Shown here in pieces: positions 14,604 to 22,309 of a DNA stretch of 33,285 bases. Numbering within the stretch: position 1 is the first letter of the stretch; each line of letters opens with the position of its first letter. The stretch comes from Alphaproteobacteria bacterium (GTDB lineage Bacteria > Pseudomonadota > Alphaproteobacteria > Sphingomonadales > Sphingomonadaceae): assembly GCA_018828205.1 (NCBI GenBank), contig JAHJWA010000229.1, forward strand, positions 1 through 33,285, written 5' to 3'. The position numbers and the translations under genes were made by a program. The notes below the pieces were generated by a model. That model was not told the origin of the DNA. It saw only the letters and a list, made by a program, of their open reading frames with translations, and did not search any database.

Positions 14604-15244
14604 ACCCCGGCCGGTTCGTTGCGCTCGAGGGCGGGGAGGGTACGGGCAAGTCGACCCAGGCCCGGCTGCTGACCGATGCGCTTGCGGCGCGCGAGATCGA
14701 CGCCGTGCTCACCCGCGAACCGGGGGGGACCCCGGGCGCCGAAGCGATCCGCGCCCTGCTGCTCGATCCGCCGGGCGAGGGCTGGGGAATGCGCGCGGAG
14801 GCGCTGCTGTTCGCGGCGGCGCGCTCTGACCACGTCGAGCGGCTGATCCGCCCCGCGCTGGAGGCCGGGCGCTGGGTGGTGTGCGACCGCTTTCTCGATT
14901 CAAGTCGCGCCTACCAGGGCAGGGCCGGAATGCTCGGCGACGAACTCGTTCGCGCGCTCCACGAACAGGGAAGCGAAGGACTCCTGCCCGATCTGACGCT
15001 GGTGATCGCGGTCGAGGGCGCCACCGCCGCCGCGAGGTTGTCCGCCCGCGACGGTGCGGTTTCCGATGCGATCGGCGGGCGCGACGCGACCTATCACTCC
15101 AGCGTCAACGCCGCCTTCGTCGAATTCGCGGCAGCGGAGCCCGGCCGCTTTGCCATAATCGATGGCGAGGGCTCGGTGGAGGAAGTCCATGCCCGCATCC
15201 TCGCCGCTATCGAACCGCTGCTCGCAAGGGGTTCGAGCGCATGA
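14591..15244 (+). CDS. tmk: Thymidylate kinase
   Basis: Tmk phosphorylates dTMP to dTDP with ATP in the cytoplasm for DNA synthesis. It has 217 residues, with the P-loop EGGEGTGKST at 13-22. The LTREPGGTPGAEAIR segment is characteristic of bacterial TMPK, as is the DR(F/Y) motif VVCDRFLDSSRAYQG near 96. The start is GTG at 14591, inside the end of dacA; a TTG at 14600 is possible. The stop overlaps the holB start (ATGA at 15241-15244). The tmk-holB-metG-tatD order is common in bacteria. Confidence 0.96.
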   Translation: MGRLNPGRFVALEGGEGTGKSTQARLLTDALAAREIDAVLTREPGGTPGAEAIRALLLDPPGEGWGMRAEALLFAAARSDHVERLIRPALEAGRWVVCDRFLDSSRAYQGRAGMLGDELVRALHEQGSEGLLPDLTLVIAVEGATAAARLSARDGAVSDAIGGRDATYHSSVNAAFVEFAAAEPGRFAIIDGEGSVEEVHARILAAIEPLLARGSSA

Positions 15245-16188
15245 TCGGCCACGACGACGCCTGGAGCGCGTGGCGCGATGCGATGGCGGGCGAGCGGATG
15301 CACCACGCCTGGCTGCTGGCGGGCAAGTCGGGGCTGGGCAAGATGCACTTCGCGCTCGCCGCTGCGCGCGAGCTGGTGGGGGCCGATCCGGGTGCCGAGC
15401 ACCATCCCGACATCTATATTCTCACGCATCTTCCCAAGGACGACAAGGAGGAGCGCAAGCGCGAGGAGGGCAAGCCCTTCGAGATCAAGCGCAACATCAC
15501 CATCGGCCAGATCCGATCGATGCAGCAGCGCCTCAACACCCGCCCGACGATGGGCGAGCGGCGCGCGATCATCGTCGATCCTGCCGACGATATGGAGCGC
15601 AACGCCTCCAACGCGCTGCTCAAGAGCCTGGAGGAGCCGCCGGTGGGCACCTTCTTCCTGCTGGTCAGCCATCGCCCGGCCAAGCTCCTCCCGACCATAC
15701 GTTCGCGCTGCCGCACGCTGCGGTTCCACGCGCTCGCCGATGAGGAGATCGCACAGCTGCTCGCGCGGCTGGCCCCCGATGCGAAGGATGCGACCCGCGC
15801 CGCTGCGCTTACCGCTGCCGCCGGTTCGCCCGGGCGCGCGCTGGCCTTCGTCGAACTCGGTCTGGGCCCCGTGGCCCAGATCCTGCACCTGATCGCGGAG
15901 CAGGGGGATCCCGAATTCACCCTGCGCGGCGAGCTGGTGTCGGCCATCGGCACGCGGCCCGATCGCGCCCGGCTCGAGGCGGTGCTCGAACTGGCGCGCT
16001 CGATCCTCGACGAGGGCCTGGCCGATCTCGACCGCAAGGTTGTGTCCCAGCGGATCGCCGCGCATGCCGAACTCGTCCGCCTCTCGGGCGAGATGCCGAC
16101 CTACAATTACGATCCGGGGCTGCTGGTGATGGAAATCGGCACCTTGCTCGCGGGCGCGGCGCAGTCTAGCGGAGGCCCCCATGGCTGA
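15241..16188 (+). CDS. holB: DNA polymerase III subunit delta'
   Basis: This is a clamp-loader subunit needed to place the beta sliding clamp on primed DNA. The 315-residue protein has a P-loop-like AGKSGLGKMHFA (27-38), in which Met replaces the usual Ser/Thr after Lys, fitting the weak or absent ATPase of delta'. It also has the Walker B region RRAIIVDPADDMERNASNAL, the family hallmark LLKSLEEPPVGTFFLLVSHR, and TIRSRCRTLRF. The zinc-binding cysteines of E. coli delta' are not seen. It begins with an ATGA overlap with tmk and its end overlaps the first eight bases of metG. Confidence 0.94.
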   Translation: MIGHDDAWSAWRDAMAGERMHHAWLLAGKSGLGKMHFALAAARELVGADPGAEHHPDIYILTHLPKDDKEERKREEGKPFEIKRNITIGQIRSMQQRLNTRPTMGERRAIIVDPADDMERNASNALLKSLEEPPVGTFFLLVSHRPAKLLPTIRSRCRTLRFHALADEEIAQLLARLAPDAKDATRAAALTAAAGSPGRALAFVELGLGPVAQILHLIAEQGDPEFTLRGELVSAIGTRPDRARLEAVLELARSILDEGLADLDRKVVSQRIAAHAELVRLSGEMPTYNYDPGLLVMEIGTLLAGAAQSSGGPHG

Positions 16189-17737
16189 GCCCTTCTACAT
16201 TACCACTGCGATCAACTATCCCAACGGTCGCCCGCACATCGGCCACGCCTATGAGGCGATCGCCGCCGATGTCATCGCGCGCTTCCAGCGGTTGCGCGGG
16301 CGCGAGGTTCGGTTCCAGACCGGGACCGACGAACATGGGCTCAAAATGGCGCGCAAGGCCGCCGAGCAGGACCGCACACCGCGCGCTCTAGCCGATGAAA
16401 TGTCCGGATATTTCAAGGCAATGGATGACGCTCTTGATATTTCCTACGACCGCTTCATCCGCACGGTCGAGGACGATCACCACCGCGCAAGCCAGGCGAT
16501 CTGGCGGGCGATGGAGGCCAAGGGCGATCTCTATCTCGACCGCTACGAAGGCTGGTATTCGATCCGCGACGAGGCCTATTACGACGCCAGCGAGCTGAAC
16601 GAGACCGAGGCCGGCGAGAAGCTTTCGCCGCAGGGCACCCCGGTCGAATGGACCGTCGAGGAAAGCTGGTTCTTCCGCCTGTCGAACTATCAGGACAAAT
16701 TGCTCGAACTGCTGCGAACCCCGGGCTTTCTCGAGCCCGAGAGCCGGCGCAACGAGATGATTTCCTTCGTCGAGGGCGGATTGCGCGACCTCTCGGTCAG
16801 CCGCACCAGCTTCGACTGGGGGGTCAAGGTCCCGGGCAGCGACGAGCATGTGATGTATGTCTGGGTCGATGCGCTGACCAATTATCTGACCGGACTGGGC
16901 TATCCCGAGGACACCGGGGACTGGCGCCGCTTCTGGCCCGCCAGCCTGCACCTGATCGGCAAGGACATCGTCCGCTTCCACACGGTCTACTGGCCCGCCT
17001 TTCTGATGAGCGCCGATCTGCCGCCACCGCGCAAGGTCTTCGGCCACGGCTTCATCCTCAACCGCGGGCAGAAGGAATCCAAATCGCTCGGCAATGTCAC
17101 CGATCCGCTCGCGTTGGCGGAGAATTTCGGGGTCGACAATCTGCGCTATTTCCTGATGCGCGAAGTCGCCTTCGGACAGGACGGCAGCTATTCGGCCGAG
17201 GCGATCGTGGCGCGCTGCAACGCCGAGCTTGCCAACAGCTTCGGCAATCTGGTCCAGCGCGCCTTGTCGATGGTGCACAAGAATCTGGACGGCGCGCTGC
17301 GCGCCTTTTCTCAGACCGATGCGGACCGGGCGCTGCTGGCAACGGTGCGCAAATCCTGCGGCGAAAGCCTGCCCGAGCGCTTCGAGGCGCTCGATTTCAG
17401 CCAGGGGATCGAAGCCTGGATGCAGGCGGTCTGGGCCTGCAATCAATATGTCGATGAGCAGGCGCCCTGGGCGCTCAAGAAGACCGATCCGGAGCGGATG
17501 GAAGCGGTGCTGCTGACGCTGGTGCTCGCCATTCGCGATCTCGCGCTGGCGATCCAACCCGTGATCCCGACCCGCGCCGGTGCGGTGCTCGACATGCTCG
17601 GGATCCGCGATGACGAGCGCAATTATGCCGATCTCGACAATGCGGGCTGGTACGACGCGCTGGTCGCGGCCGGACACGTTATCGCCAAGCCCGAACCGAT
17701 GTTCCCGCGGCTCGAACTCGCCACCGAGGACGCGTGA
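16181..17737 (+). CDS. metG: Methionyl-tRNA synthetase
   Basis: This class I aminoacyl-tRNA synthetase charges tRNA-Met. The 518-residue enzyme has the HIGH signature at 19-22 (PHIGHAYEAIAAD). The KMSKS equivalent is KESKSLGN near 298, as usual for the short alphaproteobacterial form. It lacks the C-terminal tRNA-binding dimerisation domain found in the long form. The RFQTGTDEHGLKM and VWVDALTNYL segments are typical. The start overlaps holB, and the stop TGA shares bases with the tatD ATG (TGATG at 17735-17739), indicating coupled translation. Confidence 0.97.
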   Translation: MAEPFYITTAINYPNGRPHIGHAYEAIAADVIARFQRLRGREVRFQTGTDEHGLKMARKAAEQDRTPRALADEMSGYFKAMDDALDISYDRFIRTVEDDHHRASQAIWRAMEAKGDLYLDRYEGWYSIRDEAYYDASELNETEAGEKLSPQGTPVEWTVEESWFFRLSNYQDKLLELLRTPGFLEPESRRNEMISFVEGGLRDLSVSRTSFDWGVKVPGSDEHVMYVWVDALTNYLTGLGYPEDTGDWRRFWPASLHLIGKDIVRFHTVYWPAFLMSADLPPPRKVFGHGFILNRGQKESKSLGNVTDPLALAENFGVDNLRYFLMREVAFGQDGSYSAEAIVARCNAELANSFGNLVQRALSMVHKNLDGALRAFSQTDADRALLATVRKSCGESLPERFEALDFSQGIEAWMQAVWACNQYVDEQAPWALKKTDPERMEAVLLTLVLAIRDLALAIQPVIPTRAGAVLDMLGIRDDERNYADLDNAGWYDALVAAGHVIAKPEPMFPRLELATEDA

Positions 17738-18513
17738 TGCTGGTCGATAGCCACTGCCATCTGGAATATAAGGGCCTCGTCGAGGAACAGGCTGCGGTGC
17801 TCGATCGAGCGCGCGCCGCGGGGGTGAAGACCTTCCTCAACATCTCGACCAAGCGCTCAGAATGGGGTCAGGTCGTGGGCACCGCCGAGCGCGAGCCGGA
17901 CGTTTACGCCAGCGTCGGGATCCACCCGCACCACGCCGACGATCACCAGGATCTGACCCATGCGGAGCTGCGCGAAGCCACCGACAACCCGCGGGTCATC
18001 GGGATCGGCGAGACCGGTCTCGACTATTATTACGAGCATTCGGATCGCGCGGCGCAGCAACGCCTGTTTCGGCTTCATATCGCGGTGGCGCGCGAGGTGC
18101 AGCTGCCGGTGATCATCCACACCCGCGACGCCGAGGACGACACGCTCGCCATTCTCGAGGACGAGCTGGGGAAGGGCGGTTTCCCGGCGCTGATCCACTG
18201 CTTCACCGCCTCGGCGCAATTCGGCGAGAAGGTGCTCGCGCTGGGCCTTTCGATCTCGATCTCGGGGATCGTCACCTTCAAGAACGCGCGCGATCTGCAG
18301 GCGGTGGCGAAGACCGTTCCGGGCGACCGGCTGCTGGTCGAGACCGACAGCCCGTTCCTCGCACCCGTGCCGCATCGCGGCAAGCCTTGCGAGCCGGGCT
18401 TCGTCCGCGACACCGCGGCCTTCCTCGCCGAATTGCGCGGCGAGAGCCTCGACCATCTCGCCGAGACCACCACGCGCAATTTTCATGCCTTGTTCGCGAA
18501 GGCCGCGGCGTGA
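17737..18513 (+). CDS. TatD-family metal-dependent hydrolase
   Basis: This 258-residue TIM-barrel metalloenzyme belongs to the TatD/YcfH family of cytoplasmic DNases. It shows the N-terminal metal pair in LVDSHCHLE, the GIGETGLDYYYEH motif with the metal-binding Glu, VIIHTRDAEDD, LIHCFTAS, and the C-terminal VETDSPFLAP with the catalytic Asp. The ATG at 17737 is preferred over the GTG at 17734 because it forms the TGATG junction with metG. It is located between metG and an MBL-fold hydrolase, a very common arrangement. The in vivo substrate is not known from sequence. Confidence 0.93.
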   Translation: MLVDSHCHLEYKGLVEEQAAVLDRARAAGVKTFLNISTKRSEWGQVVGTAEREPDVYASVGIHPHHADDHQDLTHAELREATDNPRVIGIGETGLDYYYEHSDRAAQQRLFRLHIAVAREVQLPVIIHTRDAEDDTLAILEDELGKGGFPALIHCFTASAQFGEKVLALGLSISISGIVTFKNARDLQAVAKTVPGDRLLVETDSPFLAPVPHRGKPCEPGFVRDTAAFLAELRGESLDHLAETTTRNFHALFAKAAA

Positions 18514-19277
18514 AGCTGCTGATGCTCGGCTCGGGCACCTCGACCGGGGTGCCGCGGATCGGCAACGATTGGGGCGAATGCGACCCCGCCGAACCGCGCA
18601 ACCGCCGGACCCGCGTCTCGATCCTGGTCGAGAACGACGCCGGTCAGCGGATCCTGATCGACACCTCGACCGATCTGCGCCAGCAATTGCTGACCAACGG
18701 CATCGACCGGGTCGACGCGGTGCTGTGGACGCATGATCATGCCGATCATTGCCACGGGATCGATGATCTGCGCGTGATGCGCTACGACCGCAGCAATGCG
18801 CTGCCGGGCTATGCCGATCCCAAGACCGCGCGGAACCTGCGCCGAAGGTTCGACTATGTCTTCGAAGGCCAGCATGGCTATCCGACACTGATCGAGCTGT
18901 CCGACCTGCGCGACCAGCGACTGGTCGCCGGCTTCTCGCTCGAATGGGTCGAGATGCCGCACGGACCGACACACAGCACCGGGTTCCGGCTCGAGGCCGA
19001 TGGCGCGTCGCTGGTCTATGCGACCGATTACAGCGAAATCACGCCGCAGATGCTGTCCTGTTTCGCCGGGGTCGATCTGCTCGTGAGCGATTGCCTGCGC
19101 CGCGCGCCGCATCCCACGCATGCCAGCCTGGGCCTGGCGCTGGAGCTGGCTTCGAAAACCAAGGCGAAGAAGACCGTGTTGACCCATCTCGACAAGAGCA
19201 TGGATTACCGCGCCTTGTCCCAGGAAGTGCCCAAACGCGTCATCGTCGGCTACGACGGCCTGGAACTGGCGGCATGA
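18510..19277 (+). CDS. Metallo-beta-lactamase-fold hydrolase (PhnP-like)
   Basis: This 255-residue protein starts at a GTG (18510) that overlaps the tatD stop as GTGA. The fold is shown by MLGSGTSTGVPRIG at the N-terminus and the HxHxDH metal motif T74-H-D-H-A-D-H80. Later come GPTHSTGFRLE, YATDYSEI and a C-terminal TVLTHLDKSMDY, typical of PhnP/RNase Z-like phosphodiesterases. The CxxxxxP spacing near WGECDPAEPRNRR resembles the zinc-binding start of PhnP. There is no phosphonate gene cluster here, so it is probably a housekeeping phosphodiesterase of unknown substrate. Confidence 0.9.
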   Translation: MKLLMLGSGTSTGVPRIGNDWGECDPAEPRNRRTRVSILVENDAGQRILIDTSTDLRQQLLTNGIDRVDAVLWTHDHADHCHGIDDLRVMRYDRSNALPGYADPKTARNLRRRFDYVFEGQHGYPTLIELSDLRDQRLVAGFSLEWVEMPHGPTHSTGFRLEADGASLVYATDYSEITPQMLSCFAGVDLLVSDCLRRAPHPTHASLGLALELASKTKAKKTVLTHLDKSMDYRALSQEVPKRVIVGYDGLELAA

Positions 19278-19444
19278 GCCAATTCGATGTCGTCTCGATC
19301 ATCTCGTTGGTGGGTTTTCTGGTGCTGGCGATCAGCGCGCTGTCCGCGCATCGGCTGTCGCTCAGGAAGGGCGTGGTCATGGCTTTGGCCTGGGCCGCGA
19401 TCTTCGCGATCGTTGTGCTGTTCATCAGCCTGATCGAGGGATGA
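19274..19444 (+). CDS. 56-residue two-segment membrane protein
   Basis: A short frame begins with an ATGA overlap on the MBL-hydrolase stop and ends at 19444. The protein has two hydrophobic stretches, about 6-24 (VVSIISLVGFLVLAISALS) and about 34-54 (VVMALAWAAIFAIVVLFISL), separated by the basic loop AHRLSLRKG, so it is probably an inner-membrane hairpin. It resembles, by memory only, the N-terminal membrane part of retropepsin-like proteases of sphingomonads, but no protease domain follows. It is the last gene of the overlapping + strand run. The function is unknown. Confidence 0.7.
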   Translation: MSQFDVVSIISLVGFLVLAISALSAHRLSLRKGVVMALAWAAIFAIVVLFISLIEG

Positions 19445-19474
19445 CCGCCCTCTGCGCCCCGCCTCTTGTTTAAC

Positions 19475-19488
19475 ATAATATATATTAT
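19475..19488. promoter_or_regulatory. 14-bp AT-only palindrome upstream of mazG
   Basis: The perfect palindrome ATAATATATATTAT lies 9 bases before the mazG ATG in otherwise GC-rich DNA. The 53-base gap is probably the mazG promoter or operator. No ribosome site is visible between the palindrome and the ATG. Confidence 0.4.
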
Positions 19489-19497
19489 CATTCCAAT

Positions 19498-20268
19498 ATG
19501 CCCGACGCATCCAGCCAACTGACCCGCCTCCTCGCCGTCATGGCCCGGCTGCGCGATCCCGAGCGCGGCTGCGAATGGGATCTGGCGCAGGACTTCGCCT
19601 CCATCGCGCCCTATACGATCGAGGAAGCCTACGAAGTCGCCGATGCGATCGAGCGTTCCGACATGGACGATTTGCGCGGCGAACTCGGCGACCTGTTGCT
19701 TCAGGTCGTGTTCCATGCGCGCATGGCGGAAGAAGCCGGACATTTCGCTTTCGCCGATGTCGCCCGATCCATCGCCGACAAGATGGAAGCCCGCCACCCG
19801 CATATCTTCGGCGACGAGGCCGGCAGCATGGCCGAGACGCGCTGGGAAAACCTCAAGCAGTCCGAGCGCGAGGCGGCCGGGGCGACCAGCGCCCTGGATG
19901 GGGTGGCCAAGGCGCTTCCCGCGCTGATGCGGGCCCAGAAACTGCAGAAACGCGCCGCACGCATCGGCTTCGACTGGCCCGATGTCGCAGGCCCCAAAGC
20001 GAAGATTTTCGAGGAAATCGAGGAACTTGAAAGCGCCTCGTGCGAAACCCGCGAAGAGGAAGCCGGCGACCTGCTGTTCGCGGCGGTCAATCTGGTCCGC
20101 GCTTATGGGATGGATGCCGAAGAAGCGCTTCGCGCCGCCAATACCAAATTCGAACGGCGCTTCCGGGCGATGGAAGAGCTTGCTCATGGCGACTTCGCCG
20201 ATCTCTCGCTCGACCAGCAGGAAGCGCTCTGGCAAGCCGTTAAACGCGGCGAGAAAAACGCCTCCTAA
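19498..20268 (+). CDS. mazG: Nucleoside triphosphate pyrophosphohydrolase
   Basis: MazG hydrolyses (d)NTPs to monophosphates and pyrophosphate, a house-cleaning role. The 256-residue protein has the tandem all-alpha layout of full-length MazG. The first domain contains RLRDPERGCEWDLAQDF, the metal-binding EEAYEVADAIE and GELGDLLLQVVFHARMAEE. The second contains EIEELESASCETREEEAGDLLFAAVNL. The conserved E-E-x-x-D metal motifs are intact in both halves. Its TAA overlaps the hflX TAG on the opposite strand (20265-20268), so the two genes converge without a spacer and no hairpin terminator is evident. Confidence 0.94.
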   Translation: MPDASSQLTRLLAVMARLRDPERGCEWDLAQDFASIAPYTIEEAYEVADAIERSDMDDLRGELGDLLLQVVFHARMAEEAGHFAFADVARSIADKMEARHPHIFGDEAGSMAETRWENLKQSEREAAGATSALDGVAKALPALMRAQKLQKRAARIGFDWPDVAGPKAKIFEEIEELESASCETREEEAGDLLFAAVNLVRAYGMDAEEALRAANTKFERRFRAMEELAHGDFADLSLDQQEALWQAVKRGEKNAS

Positions 20269-21584
20269 AGCGAGGAAAACCTACCAAATTCCTTCGGCGT
20301 CAACCGGACAGACAGCAGCCGCACGGGACCTTCGCCCAGATCGGCGCTCTGTTCCTCGATGACCTGGCCATGCTGATGCAACCAGGCACTGCGCATCCCG
20401 TCTCCCGCGGTCAGCTCGATCTCATAAGTGCGCGAATCCTGCGTCAGCAGCGCATCGATCCGCTCGAGCAGGGTCTCGACCCCCTCCCCCGTCAACGCCG
20501 AGATCGGAATGCTTCGGTCGTCATGCGAGGCGATCTCGGTGAGTTCCGCCCGCCGCTCGTCAGGCAGTGCGTCGAACTTGTTCCAGGCTTCCAGCATCGG
20601 GATCTCGCTTGCCCCGCTTTCGCGATCGATCACCTCGAGATCGGTCAGAATCTGCAGAACCTGCTGCTTCTGCGCCGCGGCATCGGGATTGGCCATGTCG
20701 CGGACATGGACGATCACATCGGCGCCCGTGACCTCTTCGAGAGTCGCGCGGAAGGCTGCGACCAGCTGGGTGGGCAGATCGGAGATAAACCCGACGGTGT
20801 CCGACAGAATCGCCTTCTCGATCCCGGGCAGCTCGATCGCGCGCATCGTCGGATCGAGCGTGGCGAACAGCAGATCTTCCGCCATGACGTCGGAGCCGGT
20901 CAAGCTATTGAATAGAGTGGATTTCCCGGCGTTAGTATAGCCCACCAGCGCGATCACCGGCCAGGGCGCCCTGCCCCGTCTGGCGCGATGCAGCGCGCGC
21001 GTCTTGCGGACCTGCTCCAGCTCCTTGCGCAGCTGCCCCATCCGCCCGCGGATCAAACGGCGGTCGGCCTCGATCTGCGTTTCGCCCGGACCGCCGAGGA
21101 AGCCGAAGCCGCCGCGCTGACGCTCGAGGTGGGTCCAGCTGCGCACCAGCCGACTCTGCTGGTAATCCAGATGTGCCAGCTCGACCTGAAGCCGGCCCTC
21201 GGCGGTCGCGGCGCGTTCGCCGAAGATTTCGAGAATCAGTCCGGTGCGATCGATGACCTTGCGCGCCAGCTTGTCTTCGAGATTGCGCTGCTGGATCGGG
21301 GTCAGCGTCCCGTCGACCACCACCAACTCGGCCTCTTCCTGTTCGCACTGGATGCGGATGTTGTCGACCTGGCCCGAACCGAACATCAGATTCGGCTTCA
21401 CCTGCCGCACGGGCAGCACGAAAGCCTCGGCGATCTCGATGCCGATCGCGAGCGCCAGCCCCTTCGCCTCCTCGAGCCGCGATTCGGCATCGAGTTCGTA
21501 GGACTGGCCGCGAATATCGGGACAGATGACGAGAGCCCGCGCACCGCGCGAGACTTCACCCAGCAGGTCGTCGTCGAAGCTCAG
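20265..21584 (-). CDS. hflX: GTPase HflX, probable CTG start
   Basis: HflX is a ribosome-binding GTPase that rescues stalled or heat-damaged ribosomes. The HflX N-domain (LFGSGQ-type motif FGSGQVDNI), a helical linker and the G domain are all seen. The G motifs are [11 protein letters not shown] (about 212-222), [14 protein letters not shown] and SALTGEG. No ATG, GTG or TTG in frame gives the full N-domain; the nearest is GTG at 21419. The frame stays open 55 codons further up and encodes typical HflX residues ([24 protein letters not shown]). It reaches a CTG at 21584 that overlaps the hfq stop as CTGA, with GGAAGG upstream. I therefore extend the gene to 21584 (439 residues); 20265-21419 is the conservative form. 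Confidence 0.88.
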   Translation of the reverse strand: MSFDDDLLGEVSRGARALVICPDIRGQSYELDAESRLEEAKGLALAIGIEIAEAFVLPVRQVKPNLMFGSGQVDNIRIQCEQEEAELVVVDGTLTPIQQRNLEDKLARKVIDRTGLILEIFGERAATAEGRLQVELAHLDYQQSRLVRSWTHLERQRGGFGFLGGPGETQIEADRRLIRGRMGQLRKELEQVRKTRALHRARRGRAPWPVIALVGYTNAGKSTLFNSLTGSDVMAEDLLFATLDPTMRAIELPGIEKAILSDTVGFISDLPTQLVAAFRATLEEVTGADVIVHVRDMANPDAAAQKQQVLQILTDLEVIDRESGASEIPMLEAWNKFDALPDERRAELTEIASHDDRSIPISALTGEGVETLLERIDALLTQDSRTYEIELTAGDGMRSAWLHQHGQVIEEQSADLGEGPVRLLSVRLTPKEFGRFSSL

Positions 21585-22138
21585 TTTTCTTCACCTTCCC
21601 AGTCGTCCGACAGATCGACCGCGGTGGCGGGCTGGATCGTCGAGACGGCGTGTTTGTAAGCGAGCTGAACATAGCCCTCGCGTTCCAGCAGCATGCAGAA
21701 CAGATCATAGGCGGCGATCCGACCCTGGAGCATCACGCCGTTGACGAGGAACATCGTCACCTGCGCCTCGGCCTCGCTTACCCGGCTCAGAAACACATCC
21801 TGCAACAGGCGCTGCTTCGCGCCCGAACCCTGCCGGGCGAACTGGTCCGCATCGAGCGGCGAGCCGGGCATGATCGTCGAAATCGCGTGCTTGTAGACCA
21901 GCTGCGCCTGGCCATCGCGGCGCAGCAGGATCGAGAAATTGTCGAACCAGGTGATGATGCCCTGCAGCTTGACGCCTTTGACCAAGAACATGGTGACGGG
22001 CACCTTGTTCTTGCGCAGCAGGTTGAGGAAGCCATCCTGGAGGTTCTGCGGCTTGCCGCCAGATTGTTTGGCCGCGGGCTTTTCCGCCTCCACAGGCTTT
22101 TCCGCGCGCGGGCGTGCGGATAGGGTCTTCTCGGACAT
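21581..22138 (-). CDS. hfq: RNA chaperone Hfq with two fused Sm domains
   Basis: This is an Sm-like RNA chaperone that pairs small RNAs with messages. The 185-residue protein is about twice the usual length because it has two Hfq domains in tandem. Domain 1 (about 33-91) has [20 protein letters not shown] and ends YKHAISTI. Domain 2 (about 112-170) has [24 protein letters not shown] and YKHAVSTI. Both keep the proximal-face YKHA motif. The N-terminal 30 residues and C-terminal DDWEGEEN are flexible and charged. AGGAGG lies seven bases before the ATG. Double Hfq is known in sphingomonads such as Novosphingobium. It precedes hflX as in most proteobacteria. The gap to ntrX (22139-22309) contains no gene and may carry an hfq promoter. 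Confidence 0.95.
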   Translation of the reverse strand: MSEKTLSARPRAEKPVEAEKPAAKQSGGKPQNLQDGFLNLLRKNKVPVTMFLVKGVKLQGIITWFDNFSILLRRDGQAQLVYKHAISTIMPGSPLDADQFARQGSGAKQRLLQDVFLSRVSEAEAQVTMFLVNGVMLQGRIAAYDLFCMLLEREGYVQLAYKHAVSTIQPATAVDLSDDWEGEEN

Positions 22139-22309
22139 GAATCTGCCTCCTGTTGTTGGCGGCCGCTACGCGCAGTCCGCAATCTGGAGAGCCCACCCGG
22201 CCCGCTGCCGGATGCGCTACCCGTGTAATCTGCGCGAATGTGGGTCGTGCCGCCCAAAACACAAATGCTTTTAGCGCCGCCGCGTTCCGCGTCTAGTCGG
22301 CGAGGGGGC

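Noticed and set aside
20248-20275. Possible bidirectional terminator between mazG and hflX
   Set aside because: The stems are four bases and lie inside coding sequence of mazG, and the genes overlap at their stops.
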